A stretch of DNA of 64,000 nucleotides from Hawksworthiomyces lignivorus (taxonomy: Eukaryota > Ascomycota > Sordariomycetes > Ophiostomatales > Ophiostomataceae): positions 124,001 through 188,000 of the forward strand of contig NTMA01000016.1 of assembly GCA_002917075.1 (NCBI GenBank). Reading direction: 5' to 3'. Below the pieces are notes generated by a model, which saw nothing but the letters and a program-made list of their open reading frames with translations, was not told the origin of the DNA and ran no database searches. This document shows, piece after piece, positions 9,356 to 20,273 of the stretch; positions within the stretch are counted from its first letter, which is position 1; each line of letters begins with the position of its first letter. Both the position numbers and the translations under genes were made by a program.

Positions 9356-11489
9356 TCAGCACAGCGTAATCTCATCAAGTACAACACTCGCCAAATCCAC
9401 AATACGTTCTTCTTCCTTTTGCCAAACGCATTGATACGACCCGACACGCATCCACTTGCCGTTACTTGAGCTGGGCAGGATGAGCAGCCAGTTATCATAT
9501 TTCATAGCACCATAGGTCCTATTGGACATAAGGAAAAGCGCATGCATCTGTGATTCCTCATCAGCGGTTAGGTGATAGTCACAATCCAGCCGGGCGATAC
9601 TTTTGTTGATCGCAGCGCGAAATGCTGGTGGTACCGGCACATGCTTGGCACGCAGCGTGAGTGTGCCGCTCACGACGCGGCCAAAGGGCGCGGCGGCATA
9701 GGCGAGATGAATCTCATCGCGGAGCAGATGTGCGTCGTCTGCATCGCTGGGAATGCGCCCTCTGCGTAGGTCGCGGAAGTAGAGCGACGTGTCGGCAAAG
9801 TCGGAGTCGACGACGTCCAGCACAGAAATCCAGGACCAGCCAGGCGCGCGGTAGTCCTTGAGCGGCAGCAGCCGGTCGCGCCCGCCCGAGCGGCGCCACA
9901 TGAGGCTCTCCAAGAGGCGGCTTTTCCATATCCCGGCGAGGTACCTGTCATCCTCGTCGTCCTCGGTGGCGGCATCGGCGGTCATCTTGGCCAGACCGGC
10001 GATGGCGGGCAGGCGGTCCCCGGCAAACGTAAGCTTGCGCCCTGCAAACTGCACGACGTTTTCAGTCCACTGGTCTCCCTTCGGGCTGCCCTCGTCTTCG
10101 TCATCATCGTCGTCGTCGTCGTTATTGTGGGAAGCGCTCCATTTGAGCCTGTGCGTCCAGTGGTCGACGGTAAAGGTGGAGACGGCTCCGGCGCAATCCA
10201 TGCGAATGCCCCGGGCGCCGCCGAACTCGAGTCGCCGTGACGCCAGATAGCGCTCCTGGAATGTCCAACCGCGCATGTCGAGAGGCTGCTGGTTCCGGCT
10301 GGGGCCCACGCAGACGCGGATCAGCGCTTCTTCTTGGCCGTCCGAGAACAGCATGGGAACAACGGCCACTTCGTCGATGCCGTGCACCAGTCCATCATTG
10401 ACAGAGCGAGACATGCCCGCGGAGAGCAGGACGAATGTCGCATTGGCGTACACGTCGCCCATCCGCTCGATCTCCGCCGCCTTGGCCGCGTCGTCGTCCT
10501 GCACGATGCACAAGGCATCAATCCACAGGAAGCATACGCCGTCAATCATGCTGGTAATGCGCACAGCTTCCGCCAACGTTCGTGGAAGCTCTTCCATGCT
10601 GATACCGTGGCGGTGGCGGTCGACATTCGACGTGAGGGTCACCAGCGCTTGCGGTCCGCCCCAGCAGTAGCTGAGGGCCGCGTACTCCCCACGCTCCTCA
10701 GGTCCGGACACATGCAGACGGACTTCTCCCTGCATTGAGCACGTGCTGACGTCCAGCACCATCGTGGGAAGCCGAGGTACCTCTTTTCCATGGCAACCGG
10801 CGTGGTTGCGCCGGCAAGTCTCGACCATTTGCGGGATAGGTGTTATGAACTGTGGGATTCTCCAAAAGTCCAGAGTAGGAGGAAGTGCATTTTTTGGTAT
10901 ATCTCTCTTGTCTAGAACGTCAGCAGTGCTCCTGAATAATATTTTGACAAAAGAATTTCCTAATGACGTACTAACTATGTGCGGCATCTCAACGCCAAGT
11001 AAGCGCGAAACGTGGGCTGCGGCTGTGAGTACAACAAACCAAACAAGAAATAGAAGAAGAAAACGCACGGTCTAGGACTTGCAGCGCGTAGTACTCGTCC
11101 ACCTGCTGGACTAGCCCACGGGCGTCTTTACATTGTATGAACGCCTCCAGATTGCCAAGAGCCAGATTCCAGCGATCACCACGATTGCGAGGCACAAGGC
11201 CTCGACCGTAGAATATATTTACGTCGACGTCCGTGTCTGCATACCGCGAAAACTCATGCCCTTCCATGTGCAGCCGCACGGCAAGTGTTCTGGCCACCAG
11301 GGTGCAGAGTCCGCACAAACGCAAACCCTGCCGTGCCGTCTGCCGCCGCAGCTCGTTAAGCTTCCCGTAGAAGACGCCCTTTGGGTTTGCACTCAGCTGC
11401 TCGAGCCTCTGCGTTGTAATAAGGAGATTCTCGCATCGACTGCAGAGCGATGCTGCATCAACAAGTTCTGGCGGTGCTCGTGCATCCAT
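9356..11489 (-). CDS. HET-domain protein (heterokaryon incompatibility family)
   Basis: Exons 11489-11069 and 11022-9356 joined across a 46-nt intron give a 695-residue protein. The N-terminus has a Cys-containing segment (CSRCENLL, LRLCGLC) common in fungal HET proteins; the HET domain follows, with YAALSYCWGG, LPRTLAEAV, LWIDALCIVQDD and later GWTFQERYLASRRL. HET domains act in fungal non-self recognition and their expression can trigger incompatibility cell death. A run of Asp/Glu (about 7 Asp) sits after the HET core. No transmembrane or signal segment is convincing once the intron is removed; the hydrophobic start of the unspliced second-exon frame is intronic. It is the first member of an island with NLR, Hsp70-like and dynamin-like genes. 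No specific het locus can be assigned. Confidence 0.9.
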
Positions 11490-11836
11490 GTCTGCAGAGA
11501 CGTCCGGCCGCTACACTGTTTCGATACAGGAGATGCTGGTCATGTTAGCGAACCCCCCCGTCGGTGATAAAGTAGAGTGGCATGCCCAAGATGTGGATGG
11601 TGCCCGAAGCCCCTGAAAAGCGTCGTAATTTAGGAACAAACCAACCTTAGTAAGACTCTGTATTTCAGCAGCAATCGCGTTGCAGAGCTTGATAATCTCG
11701 GGCATTTGCTGTCTGCGTTATCGGCTGATTGCCGGAGTTTTGCCAGCATTGCTAGTCTTGTACGGATTATGTTTTAAAGCCAAGCACAAAAAAAAAGATC
11801 AATAAAAGGCGAGAGAAATGAATTCCGTACCAAATG

Positions 11837-11869
11837 TTATCCCACACGAAAATGCTCATCGAAAAATTT
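11837..11869 (+). repeat. 33-bp inverted repeat, left arm
   Basis: Begins TTATCCCACACGAAAATGCT and ends GAAAAATTT. It matches the reverse complement of 21320-21352 at 32 of 33 positions (one C/T difference). It could be a terminal inverted repeat or one of two scattered copies of a short element. Confidence 0.75.
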
Positions 11870-12108
11870 CCTCTTTGGGGACCAAGCACCGCCACTGCAC
11901 TCTGGCACTAGCGCTAAGCACCTCTGCACAGGCTGCGCTTCGTACCTAGCCATTATTGCCTGCGCTGCATACGCCACACCCACTTCTAGCAAGGGGCTTG
12001 AGATGGACCAAGGGGAAGTTTGTCTTTTTTGGCCTTGGTAAAGGGAGGGGGGAGGTATGCTCGACTAGTAGCTATAGAGGCGTTTCTTTTACTTATTTTT
12101 ATTAATAT

Positions 12109-12359
12109 TGTTAGGGAGTACGGTGAATTAGGTGAGAAAGCACAGGCAATATAGGTAGATTCTTAACAGAGGCTATGCGTAGGCTAGATTACAAGACTGA
12201 ACCTTAGAGAAGAGAGTCTTTCTACCTCATAGCAGTAGGACTCGAGCGCCTTTAATGGCAGTCTCGATGGGGACTCGCGGTATCCCGCTCGCGGTCCTTA
12301 CACTTGTCCTTCCGTGCTGCTCTTACGGCTGCTCGGTGCTATTGTGTTGTCCCATAACA
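12109..12359. mobile_element. Candidate solo LTR
   Basis: A 251-bp segment bounded by TGTTA...TAACA, the TG..CA termini with short inverted repeats expected of a retrotransposon LTR. No target-site duplication is visible (flanks AATAT and GAAAA) and no second copy is present in the window, so this rests on termini alone. Confidence 0.3.
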
Positions 12360-12614
12360 GAAAATAAAATATTGAGTTGTCGCCAAATAGCACCCCTGAG
12401 CAACCACGAGGGTTGTTGATAACCTCTGAATGATAGTAGGATTTTCTTAGCTGAGTGGGATCTGCTAGTCTTCACCGCCCTCCAGCCAATAAATAGGGGT
12501 GCCAGACTTTACAGACTCTCAGGAGGAGACTTAGACAGGCATGGATACATAGAAAATTGACACGATACTAAGCCTGATCAGACGAAAGGCCACCGTTCAA
12601 AACCGTTCTGGTGA

Positions 12615-12848
12615 CAATTGGTTAAAAACTCAAGGAGTTAGCTAACAGGCGTCTAGACAGGCTATTCGCCGGCCCGGCCACAGGGCCACCGCATATCGCA
12701 ACCAAGGGAGGCCTTCTTGCAAGCACACACAACGATTCGACGTTGTGAAGCTTCAAGAAGGCTCCAGACTTACGCCCCTTCTTGCTGTGGAGTGTGGTGG
12801 TTTTGGTGGTTAGGTTGAGTCGAGGAGTCTGCCCGCCTCGCTCTCAAT
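12615..12848 (+). repeat. Dispersed repeat, copy A
   Basis: Degenerate match in direct orientation to about 61044-61305. Shared blocks include CAATTGGTT, CAAGGGAGG and a roughly 55-bp block around TTGGTGGTTAGGT.GAGTCGAGG ending in CTCGCTCTCAAT. No coding capacity. Element type unknown. Confidence 0.65.
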
Positions 12849-12998
12849 GTACCAGCACGTTTTGTATACCAGTACATTTTATACCAGAACGTTTTATGTA
12901 CTAGCCATTCCTTGTACTAGTACTTTCTATATGCTAGTGCTTTGTATATACCAACCAACCCTTATGCTGTCCACTGTTGTATACCAGCCCACTTTATG
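12848..12998. repeat. Degenerate tandem repeat
   Basis: Several imperfect units of roughly 17-22 bp resembling TATACCAGTACNTTTTAT recur across 150 bp, diverging to GTACTAG variants. No gene overlaps. Confidence 0.5.
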
Positions 12999-14704
12999 AT
13001 AAGAGGTAGAATAACTTAATATTGTGATGAGTGGTCTTTTACTACGGACTTAGAGTTCACATTAATCCTATAGAACAATGGCTGCTTTGTTAATACTGTA
13101 GTTATACTTTATCCTTGATAAATTATTTTACGGTAGAAACCTGCACAAGGTGTAGCAGTATAAACCAACTTAGACAGACTCGATTGAGGAAATTCACCAA
13201 AAAAATTTTTGCTTAAAAAATCGCTCGTATACTGTAAATGGCAAAATGGGTGTCGCGGTTTCGCTAGATAATTTTTAGGCGGGGTTTATTTTCGGACTCC
13301 TTGTGGCTTTGCACTTTCTCCTAGTTTGTACCTTCGAAGTACACGCATCTGTACTTGATAAGCAATACGCCGTACACACACACACAATTTATTAACGCCC
13401 GGCGGTAACCCGATAGGACAACTATTACTAATCTAATAATACATTTCTTAAAAGTGAATTCTTGCCTCAGTAAGCCCTTAAGTGAACTATCTTTAGCTTC
13501 TGTCTCTTCTCTCCTGTTCTCTCCCTCCCTCTACGGATTCTCGTGAGATGGTGATGTTAGTAGGCTAGCTTGAAGGCTCTTCTCTAAGTGTTCAGCATCC
13601 TATCCTCAGCAACTGAAGCGGCGCCTTCTATGTATGGCATGAGGTGATTAGTGTAAGGTAACCGAAGTGTAGTTAGTAGGTGAATTTATTGGCTGTTTCC
13701 TTGCCAAGGATTGGCGTCAAGTCGACCTGTAGAAATCGCAAACCGTATCGTTGCTTGAACCGCTTTCATATTCGGTGTCCAGTTCTCGTCGTCCCTTGGT
13801 GACTTCCCTCCCAGATAGAATGAAATGTTGCCCCTTTGCGTGTCTGTGCACTGTAGCATCTCTTTACGGTGTTCTGTCCATTTCTTGCATCGGAAGAGAA
13901 AGTGCTCGACTGTCTCTTTTTCTATTCCACAGTCGAATATCCCGTACAGTAAGAGGCGAAATGGGTGACTGCAAATTTTTAGTTAACTTCTTTAAGGATG
14001 GTAGGGTTGATTTGTGGCTTGTGTATGTCTACAGTAGAGGAGGCATCAGCCCTCATAATTTAGTATGAAGTGTACAGTGACTAAAGTGCTTGTATGGTGT
14101 AATCTGAACACGACTTGTCCGCTCGGGTGACCCAGACGCCTGGATTTAAACGGTACATTGAACAATAAAAGTCGTAGTTACTTGTTGACGACAATGTATC
14201 AAGGATCTAAATGTGGTCCTTTTTGCTTGATGAATATGGTACAGCAATAGTTTAAAGATATATTGTTTTGCGTCGCGTCCGTAGCAACGCCGACGCTTCA
14301 GGTCGTGCGATAATTGTGCTAATGTATGGCGACAGCGTGCCCACGCTTAGATCATCTAATGTCCCCTAACTCTACAGCAACTTGAACTAATTTCAGTCGC
14401 TTCCACTGGCATAAATATTAAAACAAAATATGTCGACGAGATCCTTTGGCACTAATCTTCATATAGTTTGTATACTAGGGCATGTAACTATAATGCGCAC
14501 AACCGTAGCAAAGTTATCCCGTTGAAACCCCTCGAATATCAAAATATCCCACATCTTCCCTTGCTATATAATGAATTTATCACGATGTCCAATCAATTAT
14601 GGGCCAGTATAGCTAATCCACACTGCTCAATATGCTCGCCGTGAGAAGGAGTCTAGGTGTTAGAAGGTTTAGCAGGATATGTACATCCAGAAAACGAGCC
14701 ATGG

Positions 14705-15906
14705 CTAAGTAGTCGGATTCGGCAACACAGGGTGTTGCCATGCCTGGTACGCAAGGTAGGTCTGATACGAGCTGACCGCCAGCGAGAGCATACCCAGAAA
14801 GACAGCAAATATAACACCGATTAACGTTGCTAGCATCATGTACCGATTACCACTCCACCTCTCAAGCCGGTTCTCGAGCCACCCACGTGGTGGTGGATTC
14901 TGCACTACTGCATAGAGTTCGGACAACCTGTCGGCGAAATAGAAAAATGGGATAGTTCCGTGCTCTTCACCGATATTTCTGATGGCCCCGAACTCGAAGT
15001 TTTCCATGTCCAGGTCAAACGCCCTACCGCTTGTGTACAACTTGAGAAGACGTCGAGACTTCTTGTCGGTCAAGGGGAAGAGGACCGCCTGTAGCGAGTC
15101 AAGCGTTTCGAGGACTAGTTGCCGAGGAAGGGTGCCTCTTCTCCGGTTAGTGATAATGCATTTGTGATTGTACGAATGTTTAAACCTTACAGTCTGAGAT
15201 TGTCTTGGATGGAGACATCGTTGTTGATGTGTTTCGTCAACTGTAGTTGCTCTTTGAGGAATGCAACGTGGTGATAGACTAGGATGTTGTTATTCCTCCG
15301 GTTAAACTTCAAATGGTCTCTCAAATTGTCGGTTGGTAGGAGGCGAATGTCTAAGGTCCGTCTCAGTTTTCTCGCTGACAAGGCGGATTTGATGTCTTGG
15401 CATTCCGGACTGTCTGAGAAGCTCAGGGCTGGATGACTTCCTAAAGGGAAGACGTCCTGCACAAACTTGCTGTAAGGGACGTCATCTACCCAGTGCACTC
15501 GGAATATGCCCCTTTCTAGCCGGTCAGACGAGTAATCCAGAGGAGAGCAATCCACCATTAGCATAAGCTTCACCGCCGCGGCGACCAAGCCTTCCTCGCG
15601 ATGACCTCGAACCAGCTGTGGAAGTGCAATGCTTTCCTCAAGCTCCTTGCGGGTGATATCTGGTCGGCTCTTTAGCTTAGCGATGACATCCACCACCTGT
15701 GATACGCTCCAACCTTGCACTTCGGATGCAGCATAGTCCAAGTATCGCTGTAAGCGAAGCGCACGCGGCGACGACGGACAAATGCCAGTCTGGCACTTAG
15801 CTTCGCAGATACAATTCGTGCAGACTGCAGATGTTGAACACCAGAGGGCCGTGCAGACCTGGAGCAACTGCTCCTGGCCTTTTGTTAGTTTTTGGGATGG
15901 AGCCAT
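14705..15906 (-). CDS. Fungal protein of unknown function with C-terminal membrane segment
   Basis: Exons 15906-15191 and 15137-14705 join across a 53-nt intron (GTAAGG donor, CACTAAC branch, AG acceptor) to 382 residues. The N-terminal 60 residues hold a Cys cluster (CTNCICEAKC); the middle is soluble and mixed; the C-terminus carries a strong hydrophobic segment near residues 335-365 (MLATLIGVIFAVFLGMLSLA) preceded by a charged WLENRLERW helix. The layout resembles a widespread, unnamed fungal family with one or two C-terminal membrane spans; I know no function for it. It is divergent from the NLR gene with only 337 bp between start codons, so the two probably share regulation. Confidence 0.75.
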
Positions 15907-16243
15907 GAATTGCGAATCGCCGGAGGGTTTCGAGTCTCTGGGTCAGGCAGGACTTCTTATGGTCGATTTAAATATGCACAGCCACCACAGTCGGACTTTC
16001 TATGCGCAGCCGCTGCGGATGGTGGTGGCGCAAGTCAATGGAACACAATGGAGGCCGAGTGCGCCATATAAGGCAGACATACTCGACTCTGCCGAAGCCA
16101 CACCGCTTTTTTCTCTCTCTACAATGGTCTTCCCATTTCCTTATGCTCGCAACAGAGAACATGAGGTGAAAGCTGCAAACTTTATCTATCATTAGGATCA
16201 CTCAATCCGATCATCAAGACGCCGTAAGGAAGTTCATTTCATA
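15907..16243. promoter_or_regulatory. Bidirectional promoter between membrane protein and NLR genes
   Basis: 337 bp separate the two divergent start codons. The region lacks its own gene (a frame crossing it is chance) and must hold the control elements for both. No specific factor site recognised. Confidence 0.5.
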
Positions 16244-19200
16244 ATGTCGGAAGATTCTGGCTACGGTACGTCACAGTCAACGTCAAGAGATGACGACCTA
16301 GAGGACGAGGTCGGGCCAGTCGTGAAGACAAGCAAGTGGCCGCTGAGCAGGAAACTCAAAGTCTACAAAAAGGCGATATCAACCGATGACACAGCCCGCT
16401 GGCTCGATTGGAAGGCGCTCTGGAGCCCTAAGATCGCTGAAGTAGTGGTTAATTGTAGCATACACCGGACTCACGTTGAACTGAAATTGGTTCACCTGGG
16501 CCATTCGGAAGGTGATGCGCGACTCTTCATTGTGTTTCACTGCGAAAAAGTAGTGGCTCGACATATCCAGCAATTCCTCAGGGTCCAGGAAGTTCGGAGC
16601 TTTACTGGCAGCATATGCGACTACTTGTTCGTTCACAAACCGGTGCTGCTAGCTCTCGACACAGCGTTGCAACCACCATGGAGGACAACGACGGCCACCA
16701 TGTGCGGAACAACCATCACGGTGGAGCGGATAGGACGGTCGGCGAGGACAACCCTAGGCGGGCTGATTATGATGAAGACAGCTGAAGGGAAACAGCTTCT
16801 GGGCATGACGACTGCGCATGGTTTTCTGGACCTAGAGAATCGAAATGAGTTAGATGTTCAGTCTTGGGTGCTAAGCTGGGGAGGAGAAACCGATTCTATT
16901 AAGGTTCCTGACGACAACTTCTTTTTCGATGAGGGCGACATCGACCTCAACGAATCAACACTGGCGCTGTGTGCAGCGTCGACGCCACCCCGGCATGCTG
17001 GTATGTGCTCTCCACCTAGGAATGTATACTCCGGGCCGGTGAATATGGCGCAAGGTATTCTTCATCTACCAGAGAGCACGGCCCAAGAGCCCGAACTCAG
17101 CATTGCTCCTCAGTTGCAGGCAGACGAGGAATTGTCTTTTAATATAAATCCCCCGGAAACACTGCAAAATCGTCTATACTTGCCGTCTGATATTGTAGAG
17201 AATGTCATCAAGGATATGGAAGCAGCTGATGACTTGGTCTTCCAAGGCAACAATCTTGACTGGTCTCTTGTAAGGCTGGATCCTAAATCTTACAAACCAA
17301 ATCTCCTCGTGCATCCCGCGCACCCGCACCAGGAGCTAATAGCGATGACGCCGAATCGCGCAGGACTTTCCGACTCTCAGGGTGTGATGATTCTTTGCGG
17401 CGAAAGTGGCGTACTCGAAGGAACGATGGAGCTTAGACATTCTAGTATCCTTATCGAGCTGGGAAACGGATTTGTTAACGCTTTTGACCTGCGACTCACC
17501 GATGGGAAGAGTAAGTACTTTTCCCTACTTTATAGTACATTATATATACTTTTAAGTTGTCTAACCGTAAGATTCAGGACTCCAACCTGGCGATTCTGGT
17601 GCGTGGGTTGTCAGCATGACAAGTGGCCAAGTCTTCGGGCATGTTGTCTCGACAGATATGTTCGGAGACGTTTGTGTGATTCCCTTAGACGACATCCTTG
17701 AGGATATCAAGCGGCGGTGCTCCGCTGAAGCGGTTTGGTTTCCCACAAATTCTCAGATCGTCGAATTTCAAGGCAATGGTTCGTTCGTATTCATTCCGTT
17801 CTCTAGGAACCACCACTTTATTGGGCGGGACAATATATTGGAAGAACTTCAACAGATGCTCTTTGTACGGAGGGATTGTCAAAAAGCCGCAGTTTTCGGG
17901 CTAGGCGGTATTGGAAAGACCCAGGTCGCCCTAGAACTGGCATACAGAGTAAAGGAGCACCAGTCCGAGTACTCCATATTCTGGGTGCCGGCGTTAAGTA
18001 AGGCGAGCTTCGAACAGGCATACATGGAGATGGAAAAAAGACTCCCCATCCAACAATACAGCGAGGACGAGGACCCTAAAGAGTCCGTACGGAGGTACCT
18101 GAGCTCCAAAGCGGCTGGGCCATGGCTTCTTGTGGTGGACAACGCAGACGATATAGACGTTCTCTTCAGCTCTTCAGACACAGCAGTTGGTCTAAGCGAG
18201 TATCTCCCGGAGAGTGATGATGGCCTAATCCTATTCACTACACGGTCCCGAGAAGTAGCTGTGTCAGTTGCTGGGAGAAATGTGATTGAGCTGCATGAGA
18301 TGTACCATGACGAGGCAGCTAAATACTTGGAGAAGCTGCTGATTCAGAGAGATAAAGCGGGGACGGCAGAGCTACTAAAGGAGCTCACTTATCTTCCTTT
18401 GGCGATCACACAGGCAGCGGCGTACTTAAACACGACTGGAGTGTCGATTACAGAATATTTGGAAATGCTGCAAGCAGCGGACCAGAATACAGCTAGCTTA
18501 ATGAGCCAAGAGTTCCATGATAGCACTCGATACAGGAGCTCGCGGAATGCTGTGGCGACAACATGGCTTGTGTCCTTCGACATGATCTGCAGATCTGATG
18601 CCGCCGCGGCCGACCTGCTGTCGTTCATGTCGTGCATCGAGCCGAAGGGAATTCCGCAGTCGATCTTGCCTCACTTCGGGTTGAAAGAGCATAGTGTGCA
18701 TGCGATTGGCACGCTGTGTGGGTACGCTTTTCTAACTCAACGGGCGGACAGCAGGGTATTCGACATGCATAACTTGGTGCACTTGGCAACGCAAATGTGG
18801 ATTGAGAAGGAGGGCCGCACAGCAACGATGAATGAAGAGACAATTCGGCATCTTGCGAAGATTTTTCCAGATGACGATTATGCGAATCGCAATTTATGGA
18901 GGGAGTATCTTCCACATGCTTTTAGGGCATTGCAGCACAGCAAAGGGCTTGATATAAAGGAAAAGTCCGATCTATGCTACTGGGTTGGACGGTGTCTGGC
19001 AAGTGATGGACAGATTAAGGAAGCTGTGAGGTGTTTGGAAGAGGCGTGTGAGTGGAGGAATCACCATTTCCCAGAAGATCACTTCACCCGACTTGTATCG
19101 CAGACAGCACTTGCAGAAGCCTACTGTGCTAATGGCCAGATCAAAGAGGCTATTCAATTGCTCGAGCATGTTATTGCTATCGAAGCCAAAGTCCTCTCCG

Positions 19201-20273
19201 AGGACCACCCTTCAAGGCTTGCATCACAGACAGCACTTGCAAAAGCCTACTGTGCTAATGGCCAGATCAAAGAGGCTATTGCATTGCTCGAGCATGTTAT
19301 TGCTATCGAAGCCAAGGTCCTCTCCGAAGACCACCCTTCAAGGCTTGTATCACAGACAGCACTTGCAAAAGCCTACTGTGTTAATGGCCAGATCAAAGAG
19401 GCTATTACATTGCTCGAGCATATTGCTACTATCAACACCAAGGTCCTCTCCGAAGACCACCCTTCAAGGCTTACATCACAGACAGCACTTGCAGAAGCCT
19501 ACTGTGTTAATGGCCAGATCAAAGAGGCTATTGTATTGCTCGAGCATGTTATTGCTATCGAAGCCAAGGTCCTCTCCGAAGACCACCCTTCAAGGCTTGT
19601 ATCACAGACAACACTTGCAAAAGCCTACTGTGTTAATGGTCAGATCAAAGAGGCTATTCAATTGCTCGAGCATATTGCTACTATCAACACCAAGGTCTTC
19701 TCCGAAGACCACCCTTCAAGGCTTACATCACAGACAACACTTGCAGAAGCCTACTGTGCTAATGGCCAGATCAAAGAGGCTATTGTATTGCTCGAACATA
19801 TTATTGCTATCGAAGCCAAGGTCCTCTCCGAAGACCACCCTTCAAGACTTGTATCACAAACAACACTTGCAAAAGCCTACTGTGTTAATGGTCAGATCAA
19901 AGAGGCTATTGCATTGCTCGAGCATATTGCTACTATCAACACCAAGGTCCTCTCCGAAGACCACCCTTCAAGACTTACATCACAGACAACACTTGCAGAA
20001 GCCTACTGTGCTAATGGCCAGATCAAAGAGGCTATTGTATTACTCGAGCATGTTATTGCTATCGAAGCCAAGGTCCTCTCCGAAGACCACCCTTCAAGAC
20101 TTGTATCACAAACAACACTTGCAGAAGCCTACTATGCTAATGGCCAGATCAAAGAGGCTATTGCATTGCTCGAGCATATTGCTACTATCAACTCCAAGGT
20201 CATCTCCGAGGACCATTCTTCAAAACTTATATTACAGACAATACTTACAGAAGCCTACGATGCCAATGGCTAG
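16244..20273 (+). CDS. NLR-type protein: trypsin-like protease, NB-ARC, TPR repeats
   Basis: Exons 16244-17510 and 17578-20273 (67-nt intron with CTAAC branch) give 1320 residues. The N-terminal third looks like a chymotrypsin/trypsin-fold serine protease: His192 in TTAHGF, Asp339 in LDWSLVRLD and Ser429 in QPGDSGAWVV, the last assembled across the intron. Then NB-ARC: P-loop GLGGIGKT (about 530-537), WLLVVDNADD Walker B, LILFTTRS and LTYLPLAITQ. The C-terminus is nine intact 42-residue TPR units (about 928-1305) of kinesin-light-chain type, nearly identical at DNA level. NLRs of this layout are fungal STAND sensors in which TPRs perceive a ligand, NB-ARC switches and the N-terminal domain acts. 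The stop is a TAG where every other unit has CAG; repeat-like sequence continues to 20327, so the tail is truncated by one substitution. Confidence 0.9.
19092..20270 (+). repeat. 126-bp tandem repeat array encoding TPRs
   Basis: Nine full units and a broken tenth, each 126 bp. From unit 3 they mostly alternate between two versions, one coding HVIAIEAKVLSEDHPSR and one coding HIATINTKVLSEDHPSR, forming a 252-bp higher-order unit. Units 9-10 are the most diverged. Near identity implies recent duplication and gene conversion. Confidence 0.92.

Larger units (their letters stand above)
11490..14704. other. Gene-poor, repeat-rich interval
   Basis: 3.2 kb without a convincing gene. It contains a 33-bp inverted-repeat arm (11837-11869), a candidate solo LTR (12109-12359), a dispersed repeat copy (about 12615-12848), a degenerate tandem run of TACCAG/GTACTAG units (12848-12998), and an (AC)n run near 13374-13386. 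Much of it is AT-rich, as in decayed or RIP-mutated transposon DNA. A minus-strand frame at 11511-11705 starts well but has no partner exon or domain; the frame at 13751-14068 is similar. Confidence 0.5.
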
